A stretch of 59,834 bases of DNA from Parcubacteria group bacterium (GCA_943354045.1 CALRBF010000001.1:200026-259859); one strand, 5' to 3'; counted from the stretch's first letter, positions 28,989 through 38,792 are shown. Notes: a model not told the origin generated them from the letters alone. A program made the numbers and translations.

Positions 28989-30104
28989 CCCATATCGTCC
29001 TCTGAGGGCATTGAAGTTTTGTTGTACTTCCTCAGGAGTTAGGGCTTGGTTGTATACTTGAATTACAGAACATTTCGCACCATAATATTGTATTCCCTGT
29101 GGTCCTCCGCTAACACCAGTGGTGAATAATCTTTCAAACCCTAATGTTTGATTAGTGAATGCATTTGGATTTGTAGCTGAATAGTACCCTGTAGAGTTAA
29201 ATGTATGTGTAAACGGTGTTCTTGTGGTTGGATTTGTACCAAAACACATATAAGACCAAGATGAAGCAATGTCTCCAGAAGAAATACTAGAGTTTACAGA
29301 ATTATCTTTAAATACAAATACTTTTGATTGAGTGCCATATGTCCCTATTTCTATTTCAGGGCTAGATTTTGAATAGAAATAGTTCCATGTGGTATTTGTA
29401 TGCGTTGTGTTTTGTTGTAAAAATAAACATATAGTAAATCCAGAATTGGTCGATAGATTTAAAGAGTTGGGTAAATTTACATAATCATTAACCCCATCAA
29501 AAACTAAACTCCCCCCATTAGCAGAATTATATCCAACCCCACTAAAAAGAGTTCCATTATTCCCATTCCCACTCAAATCAGTCCAAGTAGTTCCAGTTCC
29601 TGGATAACTAGCTGTATTCCCTGCATCCAGATTCAATACTAACCCACTTGTTACTGTAAAAGTGTTATTTACTATAGGCTTTCTCTCTGCCAAGCTTGCT
29701 GTTATGGATATTTTATTATTGGGGGCTATTGCTACTATATATCCGGTACTATCTCCTGTTGCTTGTGGATCTTTAGGTATTGCTGCTATATAATTTGGTA
29801 CTAATACTTTTAAATCTACAAATCCTGCACAACTTGGTCCTCCTGATTGTAGGCTATCTGTATTACATATATATCTTGGGGTAGTACTGACTGATGTTGG
29901 ATATGCTCTTGTCTCTATTAAGTATTGATCTAAAGCCTTTTGTATGGTATTTATATCTGCTTGTCTGACTGTATTTCTTGCTTGTGCTATTTGTTTATTT
30001 GGGTTTATTGCAATTAAGACTATTGCCGCTAATATTCCTATTGCGGCTATTACGAGGAGTATCTCGAGTAGGGTGAAACCTTTCTTGTATTTATTTATTT
30101 TCAT
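28983..30104 (-). CDS. Prepilin-type protein with C-terminal LamG domain
   Basis: KKGFTLLEILLVIAAIGILAAIVLIAINPNKQIAQAR; SGLVLNLDAGNTASYPGTGTTWTDLSGNGNNGTL...QQNFNALRGRYGL. Confidence 0.9.
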   Translation of the reverse strand: MKINKYKKGFTLLEILLVIAAIGILAAIVLIAINPNKQIAQARNTVRQADINTIQKALDQYLIETRAYPTSVSTTPRYICNTDSLQSGGPSCAGFVDLKVLVPNYIAAIPKDPQATGDSTGYIVAIAPNNKISITASLAERKPIVNNTFTVTSGLVLNLDAGNTASYPGTGTTWTDLSGNGNNGTLFSGVGYNSANGGSLVFDGVNDYVNLPNSLNLSTNSGFTICLFLQQNTTHTNTTWNYFYSKSSPEIEIGTYGTQSKVFVFKDNSVNSSISSGDIASSWSYMCFGTNPTTRTPFTHTFNSTGYYSATNPNAFTNQTLGFERLFTTGVSGGPQGIQYYGAKCSVIQVYNQALTPEEVQQNFNALRGRYGL

Positions 30105-30159
30105 AAAAACTTTTTATATTGTCTCTTATGTTTAAGATAGAATATAACTATATATACTA

Positions 30160-31251
30160 TCAAGATTCCCTTTGATTTAATAAAATTTCTAATTGTATAT
30201 TGGTATTTTGAATATGAATAAATGATTCATAAGGTGAGGTAAAAGGGATTTGCTGTTTTTTGGTATAATTATCATAGCCTAAATAATAGAAGAAATCCTT
30301 ATTCATACTATAAAATAAATTTCGCATTAAGGGATCATTATCAATAGTATCTATCTCTGCATGTTCTTTTCCAAGCATATAGGTAGCATATTCCCAAAGC
30401 CGAAATACCCCCTTTTCAAGATTACTATAACGAGACCAATGTCTCTCTTCTTGTATACGAATAGATGGCTTCTTTTTACTTTTGTTTTGTAAAATTTGAG
30501 CTTTAGTAGAAGCAAGCGCTATTTCGAGTCCAATTGATTTTGTCATCAACTCCATTGTCTGATGATTTTTTACATTCATAAGATCAAAATAATGACTAGA
30601 AGGATACCAGTTAATATTAATATTTGTTTTTTCTACTTCTTTAATCCAAGTTACTTTCCCCCCTCGAAAGCGCCGAAAAGATTTTAATGGCATAGTCATA
30701 ATACCTCCTTTGCGATCATCTACTATAGATACAAAATCTATAATTCCAAAACTTGTTAATAGTTTCTCTAATGGTAATTGTCGATAAAGTAAAGGTAAAT
30801 ATACTGCAGTAGGAGTAATCCTTAAATATGTATTAACTCGATCAATGGTTCCTGCAATTTCATCTTTCCACCAGTCAAAATAATACATACTGAGATGACT
30901 GCTTCCCCAATAAGCATCTGGGATAATATAGAGTAAATCTTTTTTAATCATTCTTTGTAAAATCTCTAAAAATTCTGGATATTTACCAGCGGCAATATCA
31001 AGAAAATGTCCAGTAATAATTACTGAAGTTTTAATATTTTGAGTATAGAGAAACTCAAATAATGGAATATATATACTCTTAAATTCTTTTTCCCAAATAA
31101 TATCACTACGCCCTTTGTCTACAAAAGGAAGTTTAGGATTTTTCAAAATATCTACTAGGGATTTTGAAGTATATGCAAATATCAAAGATAGAGAAATTAC
31201 AACTGGATACTCTTCTACAATTACAGCTGGGGTTTGTATATTTTTTGTCAT
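30160..31251 (-). CDS. Possible GH57-like glycoside hydrolase
   Basis: Coupled to glgA (GTCATGAC overlap gives start 31251); FEFLYTQNIKTSVIITGHFLD and HLSMYYFDWWKDEI resemble GH57 architecture; weak. Confidence 0.5.
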   Translation of the reverse strand: MTKNIQTPAVIVEEYPVVISLSLIFAYTSKSLVDILKNPKLPFVDKGRSDIIWEKEFKSIYIPLFEFLYTQNIKTSVIITGHFLDIAAGKYPEFLEILQRMIKKDLLYIIPDAYWGSSHLSMYYFDWWKDEIAGTIDRVNTYLRITPTAVYLPLLYRQLPLEKLLTSFGIIDFVSIVDDRKGGIMTMPLKSFRRFRGGKVTWIKEVEKTNININWYPSSHYFDLMNVKNHQTMELMTKSIGLEIALASTKAQILQNKSKKKPSIRIQEERHWSRYSNLEKGVFRLWEYATYMLGKEHAEIDTIDNDPLMRNLFYSMNKDFFYYLGYDNYTKKQQIPFTSPYESFIHIQNTNIQLEILLNQRES

Positions 31252-32516
31252 GACACCTCCATTAAACTCAATAATTTTTTCACTTCTTTTGGCCAATTAT
31301 GATGAGATAAATCTTCTTGTTGTCTTTTTAATAAATCTATTCGCGCATCTTTATTTTGAATGAAATGGAGTATGGTATTGGCAAAGGCCTCAATATCATA
31401 ATAGGCAAAAGTTGGAGTTGAAGGGACTACACTAATAAATCCACTTGTCTCTGAGGCAATAGTAGGAACCCCTGAGCGAATAGCCTCTAAGGCCGTAAGC
31501 CCAAAGGGCTCATTGGGAGAAGGCATCACAAATAATTGACTTGTTTTATATAATTGTTTTTTGGATTCACTATCAACCCAACCGGTAAATACAATATTTC
31601 GCTCTAATTTACGTTTAGCAACATGCTCTACAATTTCGGGTAAGAGATTCCCCTCTGTAGAACCGTCCCCCGCAATAATAAAAGTCACTTGTGAATCAAT
31701 TTGCAGAACCCGAGCTGCTGTTTCAATCAAAAAGAATAATCCTTTTTGAGCTACAACACGCCCCATAAATAATACATTTTTACCGCGATCCAAATGCTCG
31801 AATCCAATTTTATCTGGTTCAAAACTAATGTCATTATAAATGGGATAAATTCTCTCCTCAGGAATATTATAATCCTCAACTAATATTTGTTTGGATATAT
31901 CTGATACTACTGCAATTTTTTCTGCCAAATAAAACCCTTTTTTTTCAAGTTCATACAGAGCTCTTGCCGTATAATCATTGTTATGTACATGCCCACCTGA
32001 ACGATCAACCTCTGTAGAATTAATATGATAATAAAAAGGAATAGTAATATTATGATGTACTAAAAGCAAATGTGCTGGGATAGCCATCCAATCCATACCA
32101 TATATTACATCAAAATCCTGACCATTTTCTTGTAACCAATCATATACCGCCCAAGCATAAGCTCTGGTTACAATAGGAGTGTTATTAGGATAAAGAGTAG
32201 TTCTTTTTACGACTGATTTACTATATAATTGTGGCCATTTTACATATTTCTTTTTTCCTTTGGGAATAAATTCTTTTAATACAAAATCTGTAAGCCCAGG
32301 AATTGGAGTATCTAATTTGCTATATTTATGAACCCCTGATTCAAGTGATATCACATCATCAATATGATCTGTATTATGAGGTGTTAAAACAGTAACTTCT
32401 GCTCCTTGACGACGTAATTCGTCAACCAAACTTCTTACCAATACCCCCAATCCCCCTTCCATCAAAGGTAATATCTCCCAAGACAAAATGAGAATTTTTT
32501 TAGGGTTTTGAGGCAT
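31248..32516 (-). CDS. glgA: Glycogen synthase-like glycosyltransferase
   Basis: ILSWEILPLMEGGLGVLVRSLVDELRRQG, NVLFMGRVVAQKGL, VMPSPNEPFGLTALEAIRSGVP. Confidence 0.85.
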   Translation of the reverse strand: MPQNPKKILILSWEILPLMEGGLGVLVRSLVDELRRQGAEVTVLTPHNTDHIDDVISLESGVHKYSKLDTPIPGLTDFVLKEFIPKGKKKYVKWPQLYSKSVVKRTTLYPNNTPIVTRAYAWAVYDWLQENGQDFDVIYGMDWMAIPAHLLLVHHNITIPFYYHINSTEVDRSGGHVHNNDYTARALYELEKKGFYLAEKIAVVSDISKQILVEDYNIPEERIYPIYNDISFEPDKIGFEHLDRGKNVLFMGRVVAQKGLFFLIETAARVLQIDSQVTFIIAGDGSTEGNLLPEIVEHVAKRKLERNIVFTGWVDSESKKQLYKTSQLFVMPSPNEPFGLTALEAIRSGVPTIASETSGFISVVPSTPTFAYYDIEAFANTILHFIQNKDARIDLLKRQQEDLSHHNWPKEVKKLLSLMEVS

Positions 32517-32564
32517 ATTTTATACGACATTACATTAAATATAGTATAGCATAAATGTTAACAT

Positions 32565-33359
32565 TTAACTAATTATATAGTAATTTTTCTCATTTTGTAT
32601 TAATTCTTCTTTTAATAAAGATGCTATATTATCTTGAACCCTATTATCTCTAATAATATCCTGTATCTGAGCTAAGGTTTTGGGGCCCTGTAATAATAAC
32701 TTGATAATTTGTGAACGTATTTGTCTATTGGAGCCTTCAAATACACTTTGTCGCGTATAATGTTTACTTTTACGATTAGGATTAATAATTTGAGTTTTAA
32801 GATAAGTCCCATAATCCATCAAAGCATAATACCATTCTCTTGGATTATCTTTGGAAACCGTTCTCTCAACAAAGGGGAGTAAATCATTATCAGAAATATT
32901 CTCTGCTTCAGAGAAAAAATGATGTATATATACTCGCCTAATATTTGTCTCAATAAATATCGTAGGTTTATTATAAGTAAAGGCTATAATTGAAGCAGCC
33001 GTGGCCTTACCAATACCAGGGAAATTTACTAATATATCAGGATTATCTGGTAGAACCCCATCATATTCCTGCATTATCTTTTGGGCAATTTGCCAAAGAT
33101 ATTTACCTCGCCGATTATAACCCAATCCCTGCCAAGCCTGTAATACTTCCCCAAGACTAGATGCTGCTAAAACTTCAAAACTTGGGAATTGCTTTATGAA
33201 TATAGGGAATTTCTCAAGAACTCTCGCTACTTGAGTTTGCTGTAGCATAATCTCAGAGACAATAACCCAATAGGGATTGGTATTGTCTCTCCAAGGCATA
33301 GGTCTCTTATGTTGATAATAATAATCCCAAACAAGCTGTATAAATTCTTGTTCCCTCAT
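32565..33359 (-). CDS. mutY: A/G-specific adenine glycosylase MutY, lacking Fe-S cluster cysteines
   Basis: PMPWRDNTNPYWVIVSEIMLQQTQV, LVNFPGIGKATAASI, YALMDYGTYL; no cysteine in the protein. Confidence 0.88.
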   Translation of the reverse strand: MREQEFIQLVWDYYYQHKRPMPWRDNTNPYWVIVSEIMLQQTQVARVLEKFPIFIKQFPSFEVLAASSLGEVLQAWQGLGYNRRGKYLWQIAQKIMQEYDGVLPDNPDILVNFPGIGKATAASIIAFTYNKPTIFIETNIRRVYIHHFFSEAENISDNDLLPFVERTVSKDNPREWYYALMDYGTYLKTQIINPNRKSKHYTRQSVFEGSNRQIRSQIIKLLLQGPKTLAQIQDIIRDNRVQDNIASLLKEELIQNEKNYYIIS

Positions 33360-33371
33360 ACCAATATCAGA

Positions 33372-36257
33372 CTATTTTATGTCCTCTAAAACGGTAATAT
33401 ATATCAAAAACTCTTCTTGTTCTACTTTTACTTTTTGCGTATTTTCGTGTTCCAAAAGAGATTTGAATTCCCATTCCACCACTCCAACTGGCTCACTAAT
33501 AATTGCTTGATGCGTTTTGATAAGATTTACCATTGTCTCAGAAGCATCTATAGTGAGTTTAATATTCTGCTCTTTAGAAAGGCGGGCATTTTTACGGGTA
33601 ATTTGAAGATTACGAATTAATTCTCGCACCAATCCCTCTTCTCTAAGCTCATCTGTAATAGTATCATCAAGACTCAATATATATCCTAAATGTTCAATAC
33701 TATTATCTGAAACATTATGAGTTACTACTTCTTTTACATTAATTTCTGTCCTGATAATATCCTTCATCCAATCAGCGAGTTCCAATCCCTCAATCCCAAG
33801 AGATTGCAATGGCTGCCTTACCTTTATCGCTGACACTTCTCGCAGTTTGAATCCTTGCTCCAGAATAACTTTTACCTGTTCCACTTGATTTAATACCAAC
33901 TCATCAATTTCTCCATCATATTCAGGATATTGACTCAAATGAATTGACTCAACTGCCTGCGGGTTTTGTGATACTACTAATTGCTGATACAAATATTCGG
34001 TGATAAATGGAGCAAATGGTGCCAAGAGATGTAATAATTTCACAAAATTATCATATAAAGTTTGTAAAAATTCAATATCTCCACTTGCAAAGTCATTGCG
34101 GGCTGTACGAATATACCATTTTGACATATCATCCATACAAGCTTTTATCTCACGAGTAGCTTGTGGAATACGATAATTATCTAAAGCATTATTAATTTCC
34201 TGACTAGTATAATTCAGTCTGGTATATAACCATTCATTTTTAGGGTTTTTTGGCTTTTCAGATTGAAGAGCTGGAGTCCAATTATTAACATTGGCATAAG
34301 TAACCAAGAAACTATATATATTCCAAAGAGGTAATATATATTCTTGAGTCATCATTTTGACTGTCTTCCCTGAAATAATAGTATCTTCTCCCGCTGCAAT
34401 AGGAGTAGAGAAAAAATTAAGTCTCACGGCATCAGCTCCAAACTGGTCAATAAGTTCAATCGGATTAGTATAATTCTTTTTACTTTTAGATAATTTTTGA
34501 CCATTATCAGCCAAAACCAAACCATTTACCATTACATTACGATAACTTGGCTTATCAAATAATGCGGTAGAGATAGCCAAAAGGGAATAAAACCAACCTC
34601 TGGTCTGATCTACCCCCTCAGCGATATATTCTGCTGGGAATTTGGACTCAAATAATTCTTTATTTTCAAAAGGATAATGAAATCGAGCAAAAGGCATAGA
34701 CCCTGAATCATACCAAACATCTAATACATCAGGAATTCTGTTATATGTCTCTCCCTCAAACGTAAATGATATATCATCTACAAAAGGTCTATGGGGGTCA
34801 TCCAACTCAACTCCTGATAATTCTTGTAATTCAGCAAATGAACCAATAATTTTGGTTTTTCCTGATTCAGATTTCCATATTGGAAGAGGAGTACCCCAAT
34901 ATCGTGTCCGAGAAATCCCCCAATCTTTGATTTCTCTCAACCAATTACCAAATCTCCCCTCTTTGATATGATCAGGAATCCAATTAATGGTCTCATTATT
35001 CTCCGCCAGCCTATCCCGCAAAGTGCTCATTGCGACATACCAAGAAGTAATAGGTTTATAAATGAGCGGGGTATTGGTACGCCAACACATAGGCAAATCA
35101 TGCTCATAATCCTCCACTTTGAAGAGTTTATTAGCTTGTTTTAAGTCTTCAATAATATATTTATTGGCTTTGCGATAAAACATACCCGCATAAGGCTTAA
35201 TTTCATCAACAAAATCTCCCTGATCATTCAACACATCTACTGAGACTATCCCTACTTTTTGGAAAATTTCATTATCCTCCGCTCCATAAGGGGCAAGATG
35301 CACAATTCCAGTTCCTGAATCGGTGGTCACATAATCTCCCTCATAAATCACAAAAGCATTTTCTTTACCTACAAAATAATTGAATAAAGGCTTATAACTC
35401 TTAGCTAGTAAATCTTGTCCTTTATACTCGGCAAGCACGGTATACTCTTCTCCAAAAACACTCTGAGCTAAATCTCGAGCCACTATGTATTGTTCCTTTG
35501 TATTAGGTAATTTAACTTGCACATAGTCAATTTGTTTGTTAACCGCTAGGGCAAAATTAGTCGGCAATGTCCAAGGAGTAGTAGTCCAAGCTAATACAAA
35601 AGTATTAGGGCTGTCTGTCAGCTCAAATTTAATCGTAACAGCAGGATCAATTTGTTTTTTATACCCTCCCAGTGCCACCTCAGCATTAGAAAGTGTTGTT
35701 CCCGCCCGAGTAGAATACGGTACTACTTTGAACCCTTCATACAAAAGCCCCTTGCGATATAGTTCTGATAAGCTCCACCATACTGATTCGATATAATCAG
35801 CATCCATAGTAGCATATTCCTCATCAGAATTAGTAAGTCTTCCTAATTTTTCTTCTAATTCAATAATGCCCTCTCGATGAGTTGATACTGATTCACGACA
35901 TAATTGATTGAATTTGGCTATTCCATAGTCTTCTATATCTTTTTTTTGCTGAAATTCAAGCTTCTTTTCAATTTCGTATTCCACCGGAATACCCTGACAA
36001 TCCCAACCAAGACTACGAGTGACACAATATCCTTTCATAGTCCAATATCGAGGAATAATATCCTTGAGCGCAAAGGTGAGCATATGTCCTGAATGAGGAG
36101 CCCCATTAGCAGTAATAGGCCCATCATAAAATGTTTTAGTCTTATCTGCGGGACGCGACTCTATAGATTTTTGTAAAATATTCTCAATTTTCCAAAATTC
36201 CAATATGTCTTTTTCTAAATCCGGAAAAGAAACATTAAAGGGAGGCTTATTAAACAT
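33372..36257 (-). CDS. ileS: Isoleucyl-tRNA synthetase
   Basis: GPITANGAPHSGHML, DQTRGWFYSLL, NGQKLSKSKKNY. Confidence 0.96.
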   Translation of the reverse strand: MFNKPPFNVSFPDLEKDILEFWKIENILQKSIESRPADKTKTFYDGPITANGAPHSGHMLTFALKDIIPRYWTMKGYCVTRSLGWDCQGIPVEYEIEKKLEFQQKKDIEDYGIAKFNQLCRESVSTHREGIIELEEKLGRLTNSDEEYATMDADYIESVWWSLSELYRKGLLYEGFKVVPYSTRAGTTLSNAEVALGGYKKQIDPAVTIKFELTDSPNTFVLAWTTTPWTLPTNFALAVNKQIDYVQVKLPNTKEQYIVARDLAQSVFGEEYTVLAEYKGQDLLAKSYKPLFNYFVGKENAFVIYEGDYVTTDSGTGIVHLAPYGAEDNEIFQKVGIVSVDVLNDQGDFVDEIKPYAGMFYRKANKYIIEDLKQANKLFKVEDYEHDLPMCWRTNTPLIYKPITSWYVAMSTLRDRLAENNETINWIPDHIKEGRFGNWLREIKDWGISRTRYWGTPLPIWKSESGKTKIIGSFAELQELSGVELDDPHRPFVDDISFTFEGETYNRIPDVLDVWYDSGSMPFARFHYPFENKELFESKFPAEYIAEGVDQTRGWFYSLLAISTALFDKPSYRNVMVNGLVLADNGQKLSKSKKNYTNPIELIDQFGADAVRLNFFSTPIAAGEDTIISGKTVKMMTQEYILPLWNIYSFLVTYANVNNWTPALQSEKPKNPKNEWLYTRLNYTSQEINNALDNYRIPQATREIKACMDDMSKWYIRTARNDFASGDIEFLQTLYDNFVKLLHLLAPFAPFITEYLYQQLVVSQNPQAVESIHLSQYPEYDGEIDELVLNQVEQVKVILEQGFKLREVSAIKVRQPLQSLGIEGLELADWMKDIIRTEINVKEVVTHNVSDNSIEHLGYILSLDDTITDELREEGLVRELIRNLQITRKNARLSKEQNIKLTIDASETMVNLIKTHQAIISEPVGVVEWEFKSLLEHENTQKVKVEQEEFLIYITVLEDIK

Positions 36258-36340
36258 AGCGGAATTTATTAATTATTGGTCTTATAATAGCATACAATTA
36301 CTTCCTTTTCAATTCACCCAAAATACTATATACTAGTACT

Positions 36341-36476
36341 AAGCCTTCAGAATGGGGCTGCGAAAAATTGAAACCCACCTGACTTTACAGGGAAAAATAT
36401 ATTATTTTCCGATGTCTATATTAAGGGATTCAGACGCAGCATGCAAATGCAAGCCCCTGCATTGAGGGCTTTTTTA
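36341..36476 (+). ncRNA. Candidate structured small RNA, family not identified
   Basis: TATACT -10 at 36329-36334; long-range pairing GCTGCG (36357)/CGCAGC (36435); internal CCTGACTTTACAGG and GGAAAAATATATTATTTTCC hairpins; terminator AGCCCCTGCATTGAGGGCTTTTTT; no ORF. Confidence 0.55.
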
Positions 36477-36483
36477 TTGTAAA

Positions 36484-36755
36484 CAAAATGAAAAGAGTCG
36501 GCCTAATGCGGACGACTCTCTTTTTGATCTTGTGAGAATTGGCCTAGCGACCAACCATGAAGAGCCCCTCCACCGACTCCACAGGATGTGGTGGAAGAGA
36601 GTTGAGGAATCGGCATTCCCCTGGCCCGCAGAGACAAGAATCTCCCGTCTCTGTACAGGTGGTCGGTCTCCGGGGTACGGAGAAGGGATCACCCTTGCGG
36701 GTTGTGATCAAGTCCCAAGCATCACTGGTCAAAACAGTTCTCAAATGAACAACGT
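36484..36755 (-). ncRNA. Candidate independently transcribed structured RNA or small Cys-containing ORF
   Basis: Promoter TTGACA (36783-36788) 16-bp spacer TATAAT (36761-36766); terminator AGAGTCGTCCGCATTAGGCCGACTCTTTTC; GC-rich with hairpins; the overlapping ORF's ATG (36759) is 1 nt after the -10 box and so upstream of the expected TSS. Confidence 0.5.
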
Positions 36756-36848
36756 TCATAATTATACTCTTTTTATTTAAATTGTCAAGTGTAACTAACT
36801 TATACAATATTAATGCCATTTAAACTACTTTATGATATACTTATATAT

Positions 36849-37397
36849 ATGAATATTATATCAACCTCAATTCCAGATTTACTTATTATAGAACCTCAGG
36901 TTTTCACAGATACACGAGGATATTTTGTAGAAACATATAGTCAGGTAAAGTTTGCAGATAAGAATCTGAATTATAGCTTTGTACAAGACAATCAGTCATT
37001 CTCTCAATATGGCACTATTCGGGGATTACATTTTCAAACAGGAGAATCAGCACAAGCTAAATTAGTAAGAGCTGTGTCGGGGATTGTACTCGATGTAGCA
37101 GTAGATTTAAGACCCAACTCCCCAACTCGGGGGCAATATATAGCTGTAGAATTATCTGACAAAAACTTTAGACAATTACTTATTCCTCGAGGTTTTGCTC
37201 ATGGATTTGCCGTATTGTCTGAGACAGCAATTTTTGCTTATAAATGCGATAATAATTATCACAAAGATGCAGAGGGAGGAATTATTTTCTCTGATTCCAC
37301 ACTTAATATCGATTGGCAAATCCCAAAAGACAAACAAATAGTTGCAGATAAAGATTTGCAATGGCCGAGTTTAGAAGAATATTTAAGAAAACTATGA
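36849..37397 (+). CDS. rfbC: dTDP-4-dehydrorhamnose 3,5-epimerase
   Basis: VFTDTRGYFVETY, FVQDNQSFSQYGTIRGLHFQ, PRGFAHGF; start corrected to ATG 36849. Confidence 0.93.
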   Translation: MNIISTSIPDLLIIEPQVFTDTRGYFVETYSQVKFADKNLNYSFVQDNQSFSQYGTIRGLHFQTGESAQAKLVRAVSGIVLDVAVDLRPNSPTRGQYIAVELSDKNFRQLLIPRGFAHGFAVLSETAIFAYKCDNNYHKDAEGGIIFSDSTLNIDWQIPKDKQIVADKDLQWPSLEEYLRKL

Positions 37398-38230
37398 TAT
37401 TAGTTACAGGAGCCAATGGACAATTAGGACAATGTCTAAGAGCTATTCTAACTGACAAGCAAGCTATATTCAGAGGCCGTGAATTAGATATTACTAATAT
37501 ATCAGCTCTACAAGATTTTGTAGAGAAAAATTCTATTACTTCTATTATCAATGCCGCCGCCTATACCGCAGTAGATAAAGCCGAGCAAGAAATTGAAATT
37601 GCCTATCAAGTGAATAGTGAGGGAGCTCATAACCTTGCTCTTATTAGTCAGCAATTCACAATTCCCCTTATACATATTTCTACTGATTATGTATTCGATG
37701 GGACAAATCATATTCCCTATACAGAAGATGATAATACTAATCCCCTTTCCATATATGGTAAATCCAAATTAGAGGGTGAGAAGGCTATTATAGAACTTGC
37801 GCATTCAGCATATATTATTCGAACTTCTTGGCTATATTCTCCTTATGGCAATAATTTTGTAAAGTCAATCACCCGCCTTGCCCAAGAGCGAGATATACTC
37901 AATATAGTTTCAGATCAAATTGGAAGCCCAACTTATGCTCCTGATTTAGCTAAAGCTATTCTTAAATTATTACCCAAACTCCCATCTGGCACAAAACAAC
38001 TCTTGCATTATTCTAATCAAGGTGTGGCATCTTGGTATGATTTTGCTTATGAAATTGTAAACCTACAACATATTGAATGCCAAATAGTACCAATTCCAAC
38101 TACAGATTATCCTACTCCTGCTCAAAGACCCTATTATTCTGTGCTCGATAAAAGACGCATTACTACCATAGTAAATTCTCCGATTCCTCATTGGAAACAT
38201 AGTCTACAGAGATATTTAGAATCCCAATAA
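37394..38230 (+). CDS. rfbD: dTDP-4-dehydrorhamnose reductase
   Basis: MILVTGANGQLGQCL, STDYVFDG, YGKSKLEGE; ATGA overlap with rfbC. Confidence 0.94.
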   Translation: MILVTGANGQLGQCLRAILTDKQAIFRGRELDITNISALQDFVEKNSITSIINAAAYTAVDKAEQEIEIAYQVNSEGAHNLALISQQFTIPLIHISTDYVFDGTNHIPYTEDDNTNPLSIYGKSKLEGEKAIIELAHSAYIIRTSWLYSPYGNNFVKSITRLAQERDILNIVSDQIGSPTYAPDLAKAILKLLPKLPSGTKQLLHYSNQGVASWYDFAYEIVNLQHIECQIVPIPTTDYPTPAQRPYYSVLDKRRITTIVNSPIPHWKHSLQRYLESQ

Positions 38231-38753
38231 ATTGCTTAATTTGCTCTAGCCTCTCTTCTACACTACCTCTTGCAATACAATATTGTTCTGGTTTTAACCA
38301 TAAAGCTAAATGTTCTTCTAATACATCTGCAACTTGTATTTGTGATTTGGGATCGGCCCTCAAATATTCTGCCTCTGCTGGGAATTCTACCGGACAATAA
38401 ATAATATAATCATATTGCAATAATCTCTCTCTGATAAGAGCTTTATATAATTTTAAATCAATATCAGACATAGTACTAGATACCACCGTATACCCGAGAT
38501 AGTCGAGTACAGATCTATCCGTAATAAATCCACTATCCCAAAGAGCATTTTCTTTATTTAATTGATTCAATAATAAATGTTTTTGGAATATAGCCCGCAC
38601 ATCACTCGGTAATTTTTCAAAATCAACTACACCATTATCCTCCCAAAAATTCCTCACTGTTCTTTTGAGAGTATTTAACTGATAATATTCTCTTAAAGGC
38701 TCCAATAAAGTGCTTTTTCCCGTACCATGTGCTCCCGTCAAAATTATTTTCAT
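38163..38753 (-). CDS. AAA_28/NadR-like P-loop kinase/ATPase
   Basis: MKIILTGAHGTGKSTLLEPL Walker A; TDRSVLDYLGY. Confidence 0.8.
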   Translation of the reverse strand: MKIILTGAHGTGKSTLLEPLREYYQLNTLKRTVRNFWEDNGVVDFEKLPSDVRAIFQKHLLLNQLNKENALWDSGFITDRSVLDYLGYTVVSSTMSDIDLKLYKALIRERLLQYDYIIYCPVEFPAEAEYLRADPKSQIQVADVLEEHLALWLKPEQYCIARGSVEERLEQIKQFIGILNISVDYVSNEESENLLW

Positions 38754-38792
38754 ATCATGCTATACTATTAATATATCTAAATTATAATATAT

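Noticed and set aside
36544-36780. Plus-strand ORFs 36532-36780 and 36557-36748
   Set aside because: Antisense to a well-supported minus-strand promoter/terminator unit; open frames are expected from the high local GC.
36813-36848. Extended rfbC start at 36813
   Set aside because: The extension covers the promoter-like TATACT region; canonical RfbC begins near MNIISTSIPDLLIIEPQVF.
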